In this document: positions 42,337-51,957 of the stretch, piece by piece
Layout: every line of letters begins with the position of its first letter
Position numbering within the stretch: the first letter of the stretch is position 1
From: Maribacter flavus
GTDB lineage: Bacteria > Bacteroidota > Bacteroidia > Flavobacteriales > Flavobacteriaceae
NCBI RefSeq assembly: GCF_008386635.1
Contig: NZ_VUOE01000001.1
Location: 1,736,001-1,800,000, forward strand
DNA: 64,000 nucleotides
Reading direction: 5' to 3'
Notes under the pieces: model-generated
The model's input: the letters and a program-made list of their open reading frames with translations, nothing else
The model's database searches: none
Told to the model about the DNA's origin: nothing
Program-made: the position numbers and the translations under genes

Positions 42337-42717
42337 ATATTAAACAAAAAGTATTCGAGGTTTTGATTGTTTTAAATGTAAGTAAAAAAATCATTAAATC
42401 TCCTTGAAAAGCACAATTTTATCGTTAAAAAGCACATTTTTATATGAAAATTAACATAAACGGGAATATAGATAATTCAATAACGAGATTAAGATGCTGA
42501 TAATCAATTAATTGTGTTGAAAATTAAAAATTTGGTGCTTTAACACATTTTAGTGTGAATCCTACATTAATTTATTGAACCATTCTAAAAACTGTTTAGC
42601 CTTTACCCGTTCTATTTTTCTGCTTTAAATGCGTTAAAATGATTAGAAAATTTAAGTTGTTTCAAGAAAAGCGTGTAAATTCAAATCCAACGATATAAGA
42701 ACCCGTACCAAAGCTTT
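42337..42717. other. AT-rich intergenic region with an AAAAGCACA direct repeat
   Basis: 380 bp between the minus-strand micropeptide/5-FCL unit and uvrC. It is very AT-rich. The block AAAAGCACA followed by TTTTA occurs at 42408-42420 and again at 42429-42442. The region must hold divergent promoters, but I see no convincing TTG/TAnnTTTG pair, no hairpin and no ORF worth reporting. Confidence 0.4.
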
Positions 42718-44505
42718 ATGTCCCAAATTCCCATTGACGTTCAATTAAGTGCACTGCCCAATGGCCCCGGCGTTTATCAATTTTATGACAAGGAAGATAA
42801 AATACTGTATGTAGGTAAGGCAAAAAATCTTAAAAAGCGGGTCTCCTCTTATTTTAACAAGAATCATGAATATGGAAAGACCAGAGTACTTGTAAAAAAA
42901 ATAAAGAAGATCAAGCACATTGTGGTTCCTACAGAATCAGATGCACTTTTGCTGGAGAACAATTTAATAAAGGAATACAAGCCCAGATATAATGTAATGC
43001 TCAAGGATGATAAGTCCTACCCTTGGTTGTGTTTAAAAAATGAGCGTTTTCCGAGACTGTTTCCTACCAGAAGGGTCATAAAGGACGGTTCTGAATATTA
43101 CGGTCCCTACACCAGTATGAAGACGGTTAGGACACTTTTGGACTTGATCAAAAGTGTGTATCCATTACGGACCTGCAACTACGATCTATCCGAAGAAAAA
43201 ATCAAGGGCGGTAAGTACAAGGTCTGTTTGGAATATCATTTGGGCAATTGTAAAGGCCCTTGTGAAGGCCTTCAAAGTTCTGAGGAATATGACCGACAAA
43301 TTGCAGACATAAAGGAAATAATCAAAGGAAATTTTAAATCTTCGCTTCATTATTTTAAGGGACAAATGAAAACCTTTGCAGCGGAGATGCGATATGAGGA
43401 GGCCCAGCGCATAAAGGATAAAATAGAAGTGTTGGAAAACTATCAGGTAAAATCGACCATCGTAAATCCTAAGATCAGCAATGTGGATGTGTTTACGATT
43501 GTGGCCGACAACGCCATGGCCTATGTGAATTTTTTACAATTGTCACATGGTTCGATCATAAGGTCGCACACCATGGAAATCAAAAAGAAATTGGATGAGT
43601 CCGATGAAGAATTGCTACAATTGGCTATCGTGGAAATAAGGCAACGATTTAATTCGCAATCCAAGGAACTCTATCTTCCTTTTCCCGTGGAACTGGATGA
43701 ATCCTTGATCATATCCGTTCCAAAGCTTGGAGACAAGAAACGTCTTTTGGAACTATCGGAACGTAATGCGAAGTTTTTTAGACAGGAACGTTTCAACCAA
43801 ATCAAGATTATTGATCCGGATCGCCATACCAATCGCATTATGGCCCAAATGAAAAAGGACTTGAGATTGTCCGAAGAACCAAGGCATATCGAATGTTTTG
43901 ACAACAGTAATATACAGGGTACCAATCCCGTTGCGGCATGTGTCGTTTTTAAGGATGGCAAACCCAGCAAGAAGGACTATAGGCATTTTAATATCAAGAC
44001 CGTTTCGGGACCGGACGATTTTGCTTCCATGGAGGAAGTGGTGTTTAGAAGATATAAAAGGCTTTTGGAAGAGGAGGAACCATTGCCACAATTAATTATC
44101 ATAGACGGAGGTAAGGGACAACTTTCTTCAGCTTTAAAAAGTCTGGACATTTTGGGTCTCAGAGGTAAAATAGCTATTGTAGGAATTGCAAAGCGGCTCG
44201 AGGAAATTTATTTCCCTGGGGACTCCATACCACTCTATCTGGACAAAAAATCTGAAAGTTTAAAGATTATCCAACATTTAAGGAACGAAGCCCATAGATT
44301 TGGCATAACTTTTCATAGAAATAAAAGAAGCAAGAGCGCCATCAATTCTGAACTGGAAAATATTGAAGGTGTGGGAGAGAAAACAGCAAGGGACTTGTTG
44401 AAAAAATTTAAGTCCGTTAAGCGAATAAAGGAAGCATCTTTGGATCATTTGGCCGAAGTTGTGGGTACTTCCAAAGCACAAAAAATATATGGGTCGTTTC
44501 ATTGA
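42718..44505 (+). CDS. uvrC: Excinuclease ABC subunit C
   Basis: 595 residues. Makes both incisions in nucleotide excision repair. GIY-YIG domain at the N-terminus (GVYQFYDKEDKILYVGKAKN), the Cys-rich stretch CKGPCEG, UVR domain (FAAEMRYEEAQRIKDKIEVLE, read in parts), the RNase-H-like second nuclease (IECFDNSNIQGTNPVAACVVF and IIDGGKGQLSSAL) and a C-terminal helix-hairpin-helix (IEGVGEKTARDLLKKFKSVK). Complete. Its last bases overlap the open frame of the patatin gene, whose real start is 23 bases past the uvrC stop. Confidence 0.96.
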   Translation: MSQIPIDVQLSALPNGPGVYQFYDKEDKILYVGKAKNLKKRVSSYFNKNHEYGKTRVLVKKIKKIKHIVVPTESDALLLENNLIKEYKPRYNVMLKDDKSYPWLCLKNERFPRLFPTRRVIKDGSEYYGPYTSMKTVRTLLDLIKSVYPLRTCNYDLSEEKIKGGKYKVCLEYHLGNCKGPCEGLQSSEEYDRQIADIKEIIKGNFKSSLHYFKGQMKTFAAEMRYEEAQRIKDKIEVLENYQVKSTIVNPKISNVDVFTIVADNAMAYVNFLQLSHGSIIRSHTMEIKKKLDESDEELLQLAIVEIRQRFNSQSKELYLPFPVELDESLIISVPKLGDKKRLLELSERNAKFFRQERFNQIKIIDPDRHTNRIMAQMKKDLRLSEEPRHIECFDNSNIQGTNPVAACVVFKDGKPSKKDYRHFNIKTVSGPDDFASMEEVVFRRYKRLLEEEEPLPQLIIIDGGKGQLSSALKSLDILGLRGKIAIVGIAKRLEEIYFPGDSIPLYLDKKSESLKIIQHLRNEAHRFGITFHRNKRSKSAINSELENIEGVGEKTARDLLKKFKSVKRIKEASLDHLAEVVGTSKAQKIYGSFH

Positions 44506-44527
44506 TTTGGAAATATCGCAAAGCTGG

Positions 44528-46789
44528 ATGCTGAGAATTATACTACTTTCTCTGTTATTTCAGGTATCACTACAAAGTTACTCCCAACAGGATAACCTTA
44601 AGAGACCAAAGGTGGGGCTGGTACTCAGTGGTGGAGGTGCGAAGGGAATGGCACACATTGGTGCACTAAAGGTAATTGAGGAAGCAGGCGTAGAAATCGA
44701 TTATGTTGGTGGAACCAGTATGGGGGCCATAGTGGGAGCCTTGTATGCAGCAGGCTACACGGCCGATCAATTGGATTCTATTTTCAGGGCGACGGATTTC
44801 ATAAATTTGATTCAGGATAACCTCCCTAGAAATGCAAAAACCTTTTACGAGAAGGAAGATTCTGAACGATACGCATTAACGCTTCCCTTTGATAATTTCA
44901 AGATTACCGTACCTACCGCATTTTCAGGTGGGCAAAACATTTATAACGAGCTCGTTAGATTGTTGTATCATGTGAAGGACGTAAACGATTTTTACAAACT
45001 CCCAATTCCTTTTGTATGCATAGCTACCGATATTGAGACCGGGGAGGAAGTTGTTTTGGATTCAGGATACCTGCCCCAAGCGATTATGGCAAGTGGAACG
45101 CTGCCATCCTTATTCGAGCCCTCAAGTATTGACAACCGTATTCTAATAGATGGTGGAGTAGTCAACAATTATCCCATCGACAAGGTTAGGAATATGGGTG
45201 CCGATATCATAATTGGTATTGACGTACAACATGACCTATCCAAGAGGGACGCACTAATGTCCGCAACTGAAATACTTTCTCAGATTAACAATTACAGAAC
45301 TGTGAGGGACATGGTGCAAAAGTCTAAAAAAACGGACATCTATATAAGACCGGATATTGCAGCTTTTTCAGTAATTCAATTTGACAAGGCTGCCGAAATC
45401 ATTGAAAAAGGTATGATTGCAGCACGTGAAAAGCTCAATGCCCTAAGTGAGATTGGGAGTAACTCAAAAATTGATAAAGATCTTATAAAGTATAAAACAT
45501 TGAGAGACTCCATAACCATCAATAGATTGATCATTAACGGTAACAATCAACACACAAGAGGTTATGTAAAAGGAAAGCTCCGATTTAATTTGGCAGAACC
45601 CATAACGTTTAAAAAATTACAGCAAGGAATTAGCAACTTGACCGCTACGGGCAATTTTACTACCAATAGGTATAAATTGGTTTCGAACGGTACCGGCGAG
45701 GATTTGATATTACGATTGGACGAAACGCCCAACACCTCTTTCATTCGCTTGGGCGCACATTATGACGATCTTTATAAAAGTGCCGCTATCATTAATTTCA
45801 CCAAAAGAAATTTGGCCTTACAGGATGATGTCGCCTCCTTTGACCTTATTCTTGGCGACAATGTGAGGTACAATTTTCAATATTATGTAGATAAGGGTAC
45901 GTATTGGAGTTTTGGGCTCAACTCGAGGTTCAGTGCCTTCTCCCAGGACATAAATTTTGACCTGATCCGTCAAAATTTTGAGGTTCCCTTTGGTACCAAC
46001 CTAAACAACTTGAACCTGGATGTATCCGACTTTACCAATCAACTCTACATTCAAACGGTTCTTAGGGAGGAATTCGCCTTTACCTTGGGTGCGGAATATA
46101 AGTATTTGAAATATAGTACTCGCACCATTGAACCTTTTTCAGGAGTGGAGGAAAATCTTGTAGGTTCGGCATCTGATGATCGTCTTTATTTTGAAAATGG
46201 AAGCTTTTTTAGCGTTTTTGGAAATTTAAAATTGGACACCTATGATGATCGGTATTTTCCCACTAGGGGACTGTACTTTGACGGGGACATGCATTATTAT
46301 ATTCTTTCATCTGATTTTAATCAAAATTTCAAGGATTTTTCCATTTCCAAGGCAAGAATGGGTGCAGCTTTCCCAATTTTTAAAAATCTTTCAATGAACA
46401 TTGAGACAGAAGGAGGTTTTAAATTGGGCACTTCCGGTGTTACCACATTCGATTTTGTTCTTGGAGGATTCGGTACGGATTTGATTAACAATTTCGTTCC
46501 TTTTTATGGCTATGATTTTTTAAGCCTCCCTGGCAATAGTTTTGTTAAGGCCTATGGACGTTTGGATTATGAGTTCTATGCCAAAAATCATTTATTGTTT
46601 TCCGCTAATTACGCCAATGTGGAAGATGATTTATTTAGAACAGGGGAATGGTTTTCATCCCCGGATTTTTCTGGCTATGGAATTGGATATGGTTGGGAGT
46701 CGTTTATTGGGCCAATTCAAGTGCTTTACTCATGGTCCCCAGAAGGTAAAAACTCCAATTTTTTCTTCAGTATAGGCTACTGGTTTTAA
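44528..46789 (+). CDS. Patatin-like phospholipase fused to an outer-membrane barrel
   Basis: 753 residues from ATG 44528 (MLRIILLSLLFQVSLQSYSQ), giving a proper signal peptide; ATG 44489 is an alternative. The patatin domain (about residues 30-230) has the oxyanion loop SGGGAKGMAHIGAL, the nucleophile GTSMGAIVG and the Asp in DGGVVNNYP. Then one POTRA-like region (INRLIINGNNQHTRGYV) and a 16-strand BamA/TamA-type barrel ending FFFSIGYWF. This is the PlpD-like layout (type Vd autotransporter): the barrel sits in the outer membrane and the lipase faces outside or periplasm. Substrates are glycerophospholipids by homology. Confidence 0.93.
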   Translation: MLRIILLSLLFQVSLQSYSQQDNLKRPKVGLVLSGGGAKGMAHIGALKVIEEAGVEIDYVGGTSMGAIVGALYAAGYTADQLDSIFRATDFINLIQDNLPRNAKTFYEKEDSERYALTLPFDNFKITVPTAFSGGQNIYNELVRLLYHVKDVNDFYKLPIPFVCIATDIETGEEVVLDSGYLPQAIMASGTLPSLFEPSSIDNRILIDGGVVNNYPIDKVRNMGADIIIGIDVQHDLSKRDALMSATEILSQINNYRTVRDMVQKSKKTDIYIRPDIAAFSVIQFDKAAEIIEKGMIAAREKLNALSEIGSNSKIDKDLIKYKTLRDSITINRLIINGNNQHTRGYVKGKLRFNLAEPITFKKLQQGISNLTATGNFTTNRYKLVSNGTGEDLILRLDETPNTSFIRLGAHYDDLYKSAAIINFTKRNLALQDDVASFDLILGDNVRYNFQYYVDKGTYWSFGLNSRFSAFSQDINFDLIRQNFEVPFGTNLNNLNLDVSDFTNQLYIQTVLREEFAFTLGAEYKYLKYSTRTIEPFSGVEENLVGSASDDRLYFENGSFFSVFGNLKLDTYDDRYFPTRGLYFDGDMHYYILSSDFNQNFKDFSISKARMGAAFPIFKNLSMNIETEGGFKLGTSGVTTFDFVLGGFGTDLINNFVPFYGYDFLSLPGNSFVKAYGRLDYEFYAKNHLLFSANYANVEDDLFRTGEWFSSPDFSGYGIGYGWESFIGPIQVLYSWSPEGKNSNFFFSIGYWF

Positions 46790-46920
46790 TCTATTTCTTC
46801 AATACAAACTTCTATTTTCTTAAGGGATTCACAAATCAGGCTTTCAAATGTGAATTACTGTTAAGTTGAAAGTTAAAGTAAGTTAAATCGTATACCAGAA
46901 GCAAAGGATGTTTTAATTTT

Positions 46921-47027
46921 ACATCAGTAAGGGGTGGTTCCCTTACAACTTTAAGTATTGGTTTTTCATAATTTAAAGTTTGGTTGGTTATTTAGGAAAA
47001 GCCCAGTTTCAAGACTGGGCTTTTTTT
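46921..47027 (+). ncRNA. Probable small RNA gene (cassette A)
   Basis: Hairpin GTAAGGG, 6-nt loop, CCCTTAC (46927-46946), then a linker ending TTTGGTTGGTTATTTAGG, then a terminator (GCCCAGT and ACTGGGC around TTCAAG, seven Ts). TAATTTTA at 46914-46921 may be a -7 box. It matches the layout and sequence blocks of cassette B at 2739-2851. Alternatively the whole is the long 3' UTR of the patatin gene, which ends 130 bp upstream. Confidence 0.5.
46997..47027 (+). terminator. Terminator of cassette A or of the patatin gene
   Basis: AAAAGCCCAGT, loop TTCAAG, ACTGGGC, then seven Ts. Confidence 0.88.
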
Positions 47028-47117
47028 GTGCAATACTTTGGAATAAATTTTGTTTAAGTTATTGTAAGAACATTAATTATGAGGAACGGTATAGTATTTT
47101 TACATAAAAGTAATCAT

Positions 47118-47897
47118 ATGAAAAAGGTTTTGGTCATACTTCTATGTATGGGCATGGGCAAGATGTTCGCGCAAGGACAGCAATCTGCCTTTAAATCTGG
47201 TGAGTGGCTTAAGTTTAGGATGCATTACGGCTTTCTAAATGCCAGTTATGCCACACTACATGTAAAGAATGCAATTATCGATTCCGTGCCGGTGTATCAT
47301 GTCGTAGGTCATGGGGAGACCACCGGTTTTGCAAGCCTGTTTTTTAAAGTTGACGATACCTACGAAAGCTATTTTGATAGAAAGGATGGGAAGCCCTACA
47401 GATTCATTAGAAAGATAAATGAAGGTGGCTATACCAAGGATGTTGAAATCAACTTTGACCATGTGAATGACAAAGCGGTCCTATATGACAAAAAAAACAA
47501 TAAAAAGTTTAATTTTGATCTCCAAGATAGCATACAGGATTTAATTTCTGCATTTTATTATTTGAGGAATAATTATGATCCCAGTGACTTGGTACAAGGC
47601 GAGGCCATTGACTTGAAAATGTTGTACGATGATGACGGTATTTTCAATTTTAAGTTGAAGTACCTGGGAAAGGAGATTCTCAACACCAAATACGGAAAGG
47701 TAGAATGTCTCAAGTTTAGGCCCTTGGTGCAATCCGGTAGGGTCTTCAAAGAACAGGAAAGTTTATCGCTCTGGGTTTCCAATGACGATAATCGAATTCC
47801 AATACGAATAAAAGCGGATTTAGCGGTTGGTGCCATTAAGGCGGATTTGGATGGCTATAATGGCCTTAAGCATCAATTTAAGATAATAATGGATTAG
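47118..47897 (+). CDS. DUF3108-domain exported protein
   Basis: 259 residues from ATG 47118 (MKKVLVILLCMGMGKMFAQ), with a signal peptide. The rest is DUF3108: FKSGEWLKFRMHYGFLNASYATL, VVGHGETTGFASLFFKVDDTYESYFD, the RKINEGGYTKDVEINFDH segment and RPLVQSGRVFKEQESLSLWVSNDDNRIPI. The family is a beta-rich exported protein of unknown function, probably lipid- or envelope-related by analogy with LolA/LolB-like folds, which is only a guess. Followed by kynA after 6 bp, so co-transcribed. Confidence 0.85.
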   Translation: MKKVLVILLCMGMGKMFAQGQQSAFKSGEWLKFRMHYGFLNASYATLHVKNAIIDSVPVYHVVGHGETTGFASLFFKVDDTYESYFDRKDGKPYRFIRKINEGGYTKDVEINFDHVNDKAVLYDKKNNKKFNFDLQDSIQDLISAFYYLRNNYDPSDLVQGEAIDLKMLYDDDGIFNFKLKYLGKEILNTKYGKVECLKFRPLVQSGRVFKEQESLSLWVSNDDNRIPIRIKADLAVGAIKADLDGYNGLKHQFKIIMD

Positions 47898-47903
47898 TTA
47901 AGA

Positions 47904-48872
47904 ATGGACGATAAGGAGCGGGTCAAATCCCAGATTTCAAAACTTGAGGAAAAGTATAGGGACTCTGGCCAGGATTTAAGCTCTTATTTGGACGGCTTAT
48001 TATATCAGCGATATTTAACCTATTGGGACTACATCCACTTGGATACCCTTCTAAGTCTTCAAGTGCCCCGAACGCATTTCCCGGACGAGGAAATCTTCAT
48101 CATGTACCATCAAATTACCGAGTTGTACTTTAAGCTCATTTTACATGAGCAAAAGCAACTGGTGGACGACAAATCGCAGAGCCTTGACTTTTTTGTAGAA
48201 AGACTGCGACGCATCAATAGTTATTACACCGCGCTCATTTCCTCTTTCAGCATCATGATAAAGGGTATGGAGCGGGAACAGTTCCTCCAGTACAGGATGG
48301 CCCTTTTGCCCGCAAGTGGTTTTCAATCCGCCCAATTTAGGATGATAGAAATCTATGCCACGCCTCTAGAAAATTTGGTACACGAGTCGCAACGGGACCA
48401 ATTCTCCTCCAATAATTCCATTGAGGAGCTTTATGAAAATATTTATTGGAAGAAAGGTGCAACGGACATATCAACGGGAGAAAAAACATTGACCTTAAAA
48501 CAATTTGAATATAGATATACACCAAGATTGGTACGAACGGCCAAGCAATTATTGAACAACACCATATATCATAAATACGTAGCTTTGCCTTCAGAAGTTA
48601 AAAAAAATAAGGAGCTTTTGGAGGCTTTAAAGACGATGGACCTAAACGCCAATGTAAATTGGCCGTTGATGCACATGGGCTCCGCCCATCGATATTTAGG
48701 AAAGGAATCAGGGGATATAAGTGCTACAGGCGGAACCAATTGGAAGGACTACCTTCCGCCAAGTTTTCAAAAAATCGTATTCTTTCCGGATATCTATACG
48801 GAAGAGGAACTAAATGACTGGGGCAAACAATGGGTCGACCATATTTACAACCCCAATAAAATAAATACATAG
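47904..48872 (+). CDS. kynA: Tryptophan 2,3-dioxygenase
   Basis: 322 residues. Haem enzyme that opens the indole ring of tryptophan to N-formylkynurenine, the first step of the kynurenine pathway. Family marks are LLYQRYLTYWDYIHLDTLLSLQ (read in parts), MYHQITELYFKLILHEQKQL, a middle region with FQSAQFRMIEI, and the proximal haem His in MHMGSAHRYLGKESGDISATGGTNW near residue 256. The C-terminus PSFQKIVFFPDIYTEEELNDW is complete. It lies between DUF3108 and an M23 peptidase and not beside the dioxygenase that acts three steps later (5315-5857). Confidence 0.96.
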   Translation: MDDKERVKSQISKLEEKYRDSGQDLSSYLDGLLYQRYLTYWDYIHLDTLLSLQVPRTHFPDEEIFIMYHQITELYFKLILHEQKQLVDDKSQSLDFFVERLRRINSYYTALISSFSIMIKGMEREQFLQYRMALLPASGFQSAQFRMIEIYATPLENLVHESQRDQFSSNNSIEELYENIYWKKGATDISTGEKTLTLKQFEYRYTPRLVRTAKQLLNNTIYHKYVALPSEVKKNKELLEALKTMDLNANVNWPLMHMGSAHRYLGKESGDISATGGTNWKDYLPPSFQKIVFFPDIYTEEELNDWGKQWVDHIYNPNKINT

Positions 48873-48876
48873 ATTC

Positions 48877-50163
48877 ATGCGAAAATATTGGGGCATACTA
48901 TTTACGTTGGCTTTGTTAGGGGCATGTCAAGAAGAAAAAGTGGTCGTAAACCATGATGAATTAAAAATCAGTCCTGTTGAAGACCCAATTATCACCAGGT
49001 TCGGATTTAATTTCGAGGAATTTAACGTGCATTTGGATACCATTAAATACGGTGATAGTTTTGGGGAGCTGATGCTAAAAAATAAGGTGGAGTATCCTAA
49101 AATAGCAACGATCTCGGAAAAATTTCGGGATACCTTCGATGTTCGTAAGATACGTGTTGGTAAACCGTATTTAATACTGAAAGCTAAGGACACTTCAGAG
49201 CAGGCACAGGTCTTCATATACCAAAACAACCCCATTGATTATACGGTAGTGGACTTTAGGGACAGCGTGCAAGTGTATAAAGGGAAGAAGAGGGTCAAGT
49301 ATGTGGAAAGGGAAGTTTCGGGCATCATAGAGACAAATTTGTCCGAGGCTATTTTGGCTCAAGGTATCGATTACAGCGTTACGCATAACCTTGCGAATGT
49401 CTTTGCTTGGACGATTGACTTTTCAAGGCTTCAAAAGTACGATAGGTTCAAAATTATATTTAAGGAGAAATATATCAATGATACCGTATACGCTGGTTCA
49501 GAACCCTTGGTAGCTGCCTATTTTGAACACAATGGGATTCCTCTATATGCTTTTTCATATGAAGGCGACACCTTGAAAAGTCAGTTGGATTATTATGACC
49601 ATGAGGCAAATAACCTTAGAAGGGCATTTCTTAAAATGCCCGTTGAATTTGGGAGATTATCATCCAGATACAATCTTAAACGAAGAATTCGCTACTATGG
49701 TTATAAGGTAAGGCCACATAAGGGAACGGATTATGCCGCTCCTATTGGAACTCCCATCCTTGCCACCGCTGACGGTACCGTAACGGAATCCACCAGGAGG
49801 GGCGGTAACGGTAAATATGTGAAAATCAGACATAACGAGACCTATTCGACCCAATATCTTCACATGAAAAATCAGAACGTGAAAAAGGGTCAGTTTGTAC
49901 GTCAGGGCGATGTAATTGGCTGGGTGGGCATGACCGGTAATACCGGAGGCCCCCATGTTTGCTATCGCTTCTGGAAAAACGGGAGGCAAGTAGACCCCTT
50001 GCAGGAAGAACTTCCATTGGCGGAACCGTTGGCCGATTCCCTTCGACCGGATTATTTCGCCCATATAGAACCGATAAAGGAACAACTGGACTGTATAGTC
50101 TACCCAGAGAGGATTGAAGAAGATGATTTGTTAACACTTAATGAACTAAATGGCACTAAATAA
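48877..50163 (+). CDS. M23-family peptidoglycan DD-metallopeptidase lipoprotein
   Basis: 428 residues. Lipobox LLGAC near residue 16. The N-terminal half is a two-lobe OapA/YebA-type region (residues about 25-260) and the C-terminal peptidase carries [20 protein letters not shown] (zinc His and Asp) and [40 protein letters not shown] (second His pair). Cleaves peptide cross-links for cell-wall growth or division. Starts 4 bases after the kynA stop; its last 14 bases overlap the start of pgi, so translation of pgi is probably coupled to it. Confidence 0.93.
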   Translation: MRKYWGILFTLALLGACQEEKVVVNHDELKISPVEDPIITRFGFNFEEFNVHLDTIKYGDSFGELMLKNKVEYPKIATISEKFRDTFDVRKIRVGKPYLILKAKDTSEQAQVFIYQNNPIDYTVVDFRDSVQVYKGKKRVKYVEREVSGIIETNLSEAILAQGIDYSVTHNLANVFAWTIDFSRLQKYDRFKIIFKEKYINDTVYAGSEPLVAAYFEHNGIPLYAFSYEGDTLKSQLDYYDHEANNLRRAFLKMPVEFGRLSSRYNLKRRIRYYGYKVRPHKGTDYAAPIGTPILATADGTVTESTRRGGNGKYVKIRHNETYSTQYLHMKNQNVKKGQFVRQGDVIGWVGMTGNTGGPHVCYRFWKNGRQVDPLQEELPLAEPLADSLRPDYFAHIEPIKEQLDCIVYPERIEEDDLLTLNELNGTK

Positions 50164-51787
50164 CATTGACCCAACTACCACCAATGCTTGGAACAAACTA
50201 AAAGAACATTATAAAACTTCGAATAACCTTCATATGAAGGAACTGTTCGGTGGGGATGAAAGTCGGGCCGAGCGATTCAGCGTCAGCTGGAACGATTTTC
50301 TCTTGGATTTTTCCAAGAACCGAATAACTACAGAAACGTTACAGTTGCTTTTGGATTTGGCAGATGAGGTAGAATTAAAAGACGCCATCGCCAAGTATTT
50401 CAACGGAGACGAAATCAATCAAACCGAAGGAAGGGCCGTATTGCATACAGCTTTGAGAGCCAAGAAAACCGATGCTGTCTACGTGGATGGTGTCAATGTG
50501 GTTCCCGAAGTATTCGAAGTGAAGCAACATATCAAGGAATTTACGGAGTCCATAATAAACGGTACCAGTAAAGGTTACACGGGAAAGAATTTTACCGATG
50601 TGGTAAATATTGGTATAGGAGGTTCGGATCTAGGACCGGCGATGGTGACCGAAGCCTTGAAATTCTATAAAAATCACTTGAACGTACATTTTGTTAGCAA
50701 TGTAGATGGAGATCACGTTCATGAAATTTTGAAAACTTTACATCCTGAAACCACCTTATTTGTAGTGGTTTCCAAAACCTTCACCACACAGGAAACATTA
50801 AGCAACGCCACTACCATTAAGAAGTGGTTTTTGCAGCACGCTACCCAAGAGGATATTGCAAAACATTTTGCCGCCGTTTCTACCAATACCGAAAAAATTG
50901 CGGAATTTGGAATTTCAGAAGCGAATGTATTTCCTATGTGGGACTGGGTTGGAGGTAGATTCTCGTTATGGAGCGCCGTAGGTCTTTCCATCGCCCTGGC
51001 GGTTGGATACGAAAACTTTGATTCCATGTTACTTGGAGCCAACGAAATGGATGTTCATTTCAGGGAAGCGGAATTCAGGGAAAACTTACCGGTTATAATG
51101 GCACTTTTAAGTGTTTGGTACAATAATTTCCATCAAGCAGAAACAGAAGCCATAATTCCATATACGCAGTATTTAAGCAGATTCTCCGCCTATCTGCAAC
51201 AGGGAATTATGGAAAGCAATGGTAAGAGTGTGGGAAGAAATGGAAAGCGCGTCGGGTATGGGACGGGGACCATTATCTGGGGGGAGCCGGGAACCAATTC
51301 CCAGCACGCTTTCTTTCAGTTGATCCATCAGGGGACCAAATTGATACCAACCGATTTTATCGGCTTCAAGCATTCTTTATATGGAGATACCGATCACCAT
51401 AATAAATTGATGGCCAATTTTTTTGCCCAAACGGAAGCCTTGATGAACGGGAAGACCCTTCAAGAAGCAATATCGGAACTGAAGGATAAAGGAGTGCCTG
51501 AAAAAGAAATTGAACAATTGGTGCCATTCAAGGTGTTTGAAGGCAATAAGCCCACGAATACCATTTTAATAAATAAATTGACCCCAAAAAGTCTGGGTGC
51601 TTTGATTGCCTTATACGAGCATAAGATCTTTGTACAGGGAATCATCTGGAATATCTTTAGTTACGACCAGTGGGGTGTTGAACTGGGAAAACAACTGGCC
51701 GGTACTATTTTAAAGGATATAGAGGGTGATGGAATCACCTCCCACGATAGCTCCACATTGCGATTATTGCAATATTTTAAGAGTTAA
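50150..51787 (+). CDS. pgi: Glucose-6-phosphate isomerase
   Basis: 545 residues. Interconverts glucose 6-phosphate and fructose 6-phosphate. Phosphate and sugar sites are in [53 protein letters not shown] (Arg and the catalytic Glu), [19 protein letters not shown] and the late His/Lys region. The gene begins inside the last codons of the M23 peptidase gene (14-base overlap), an arrangement that suggests translational coupling although the functions are unrelated. The promoter must lie upstream of kynA or DUF3108. Confidence 0.96.
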   Translation: MALNNIDPTTTNAWNKLKEHYKTSNNLHMKELFGGDESRAERFSVSWNDFLLDFSKNRITTETLQLLLDLADEVELKDAIAKYFNGDEINQTEGRAVLHTALRAKKTDAVYVDGVNVVPEVFEVKQHIKEFTESIINGTSKGYTGKNFTDVVNIGIGGSDLGPAMVTEALKFYKNHLNVHFVSNVDGDHVHEILKTLHPETTLFVVVSKTFTTQETLSNATTIKKWFLQHATQEDIAKHFAAVSTNTEKIAEFGISEANVFPMWDWVGGRFSLWSAVGLSIALAVGYENFDSMLLGANEMDVHFREAEFRENLPVIMALLSVWYNNFHQAETEAIIPYTQYLSRFSAYLQQGIMESNGKSVGRNGKRVGYGTGTIIWGEPGTNSQHAFFQLIHQGTKLIPTDFIGFKHSLYGDTDHHNKLMANFFAQTEALMNGKTLQEAISELKDKGVPEKEIEQLVPFKVFEGNKPTNTILINKLTPKSLGALIALYEHKIFVQGIIWNIFSYDQWGVELGKQLAGTILKDIEGDGITSHDSSTLRLLQYFKS

Positions 51788-51896
51788 CCTACATAAATCA
51801 TATTTAAAGATATTACTTTGTAACTTCTTCATAATCAGCTATTTTTTTATTTTTTTTGATGTAAGTTTATGGAGGTGATTTAACGTTGTCTTAACG

Positions 51897-51924
51897 TTGG
51901 AAGTCTAAAAATGGAAGACTTTTG
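51897..51924 (+). promoter_or_regulatory. Predicted promoter of the 1084-residue TonB receptor
   Basis: TTG 51897-51899, 17-bp spacer, GACTTTTG 51917-51924 (one mismatch to TAnnTTTG). TTAACGTTG occurs twice immediately upstream (51880-51899 region, 11 bp apart), a likely operator or UP-like repeat. Confidence 0.45.
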
Positions 51925-51957
51925 CACCGGTTAATAAAACTAACAAATACTAGAAAA

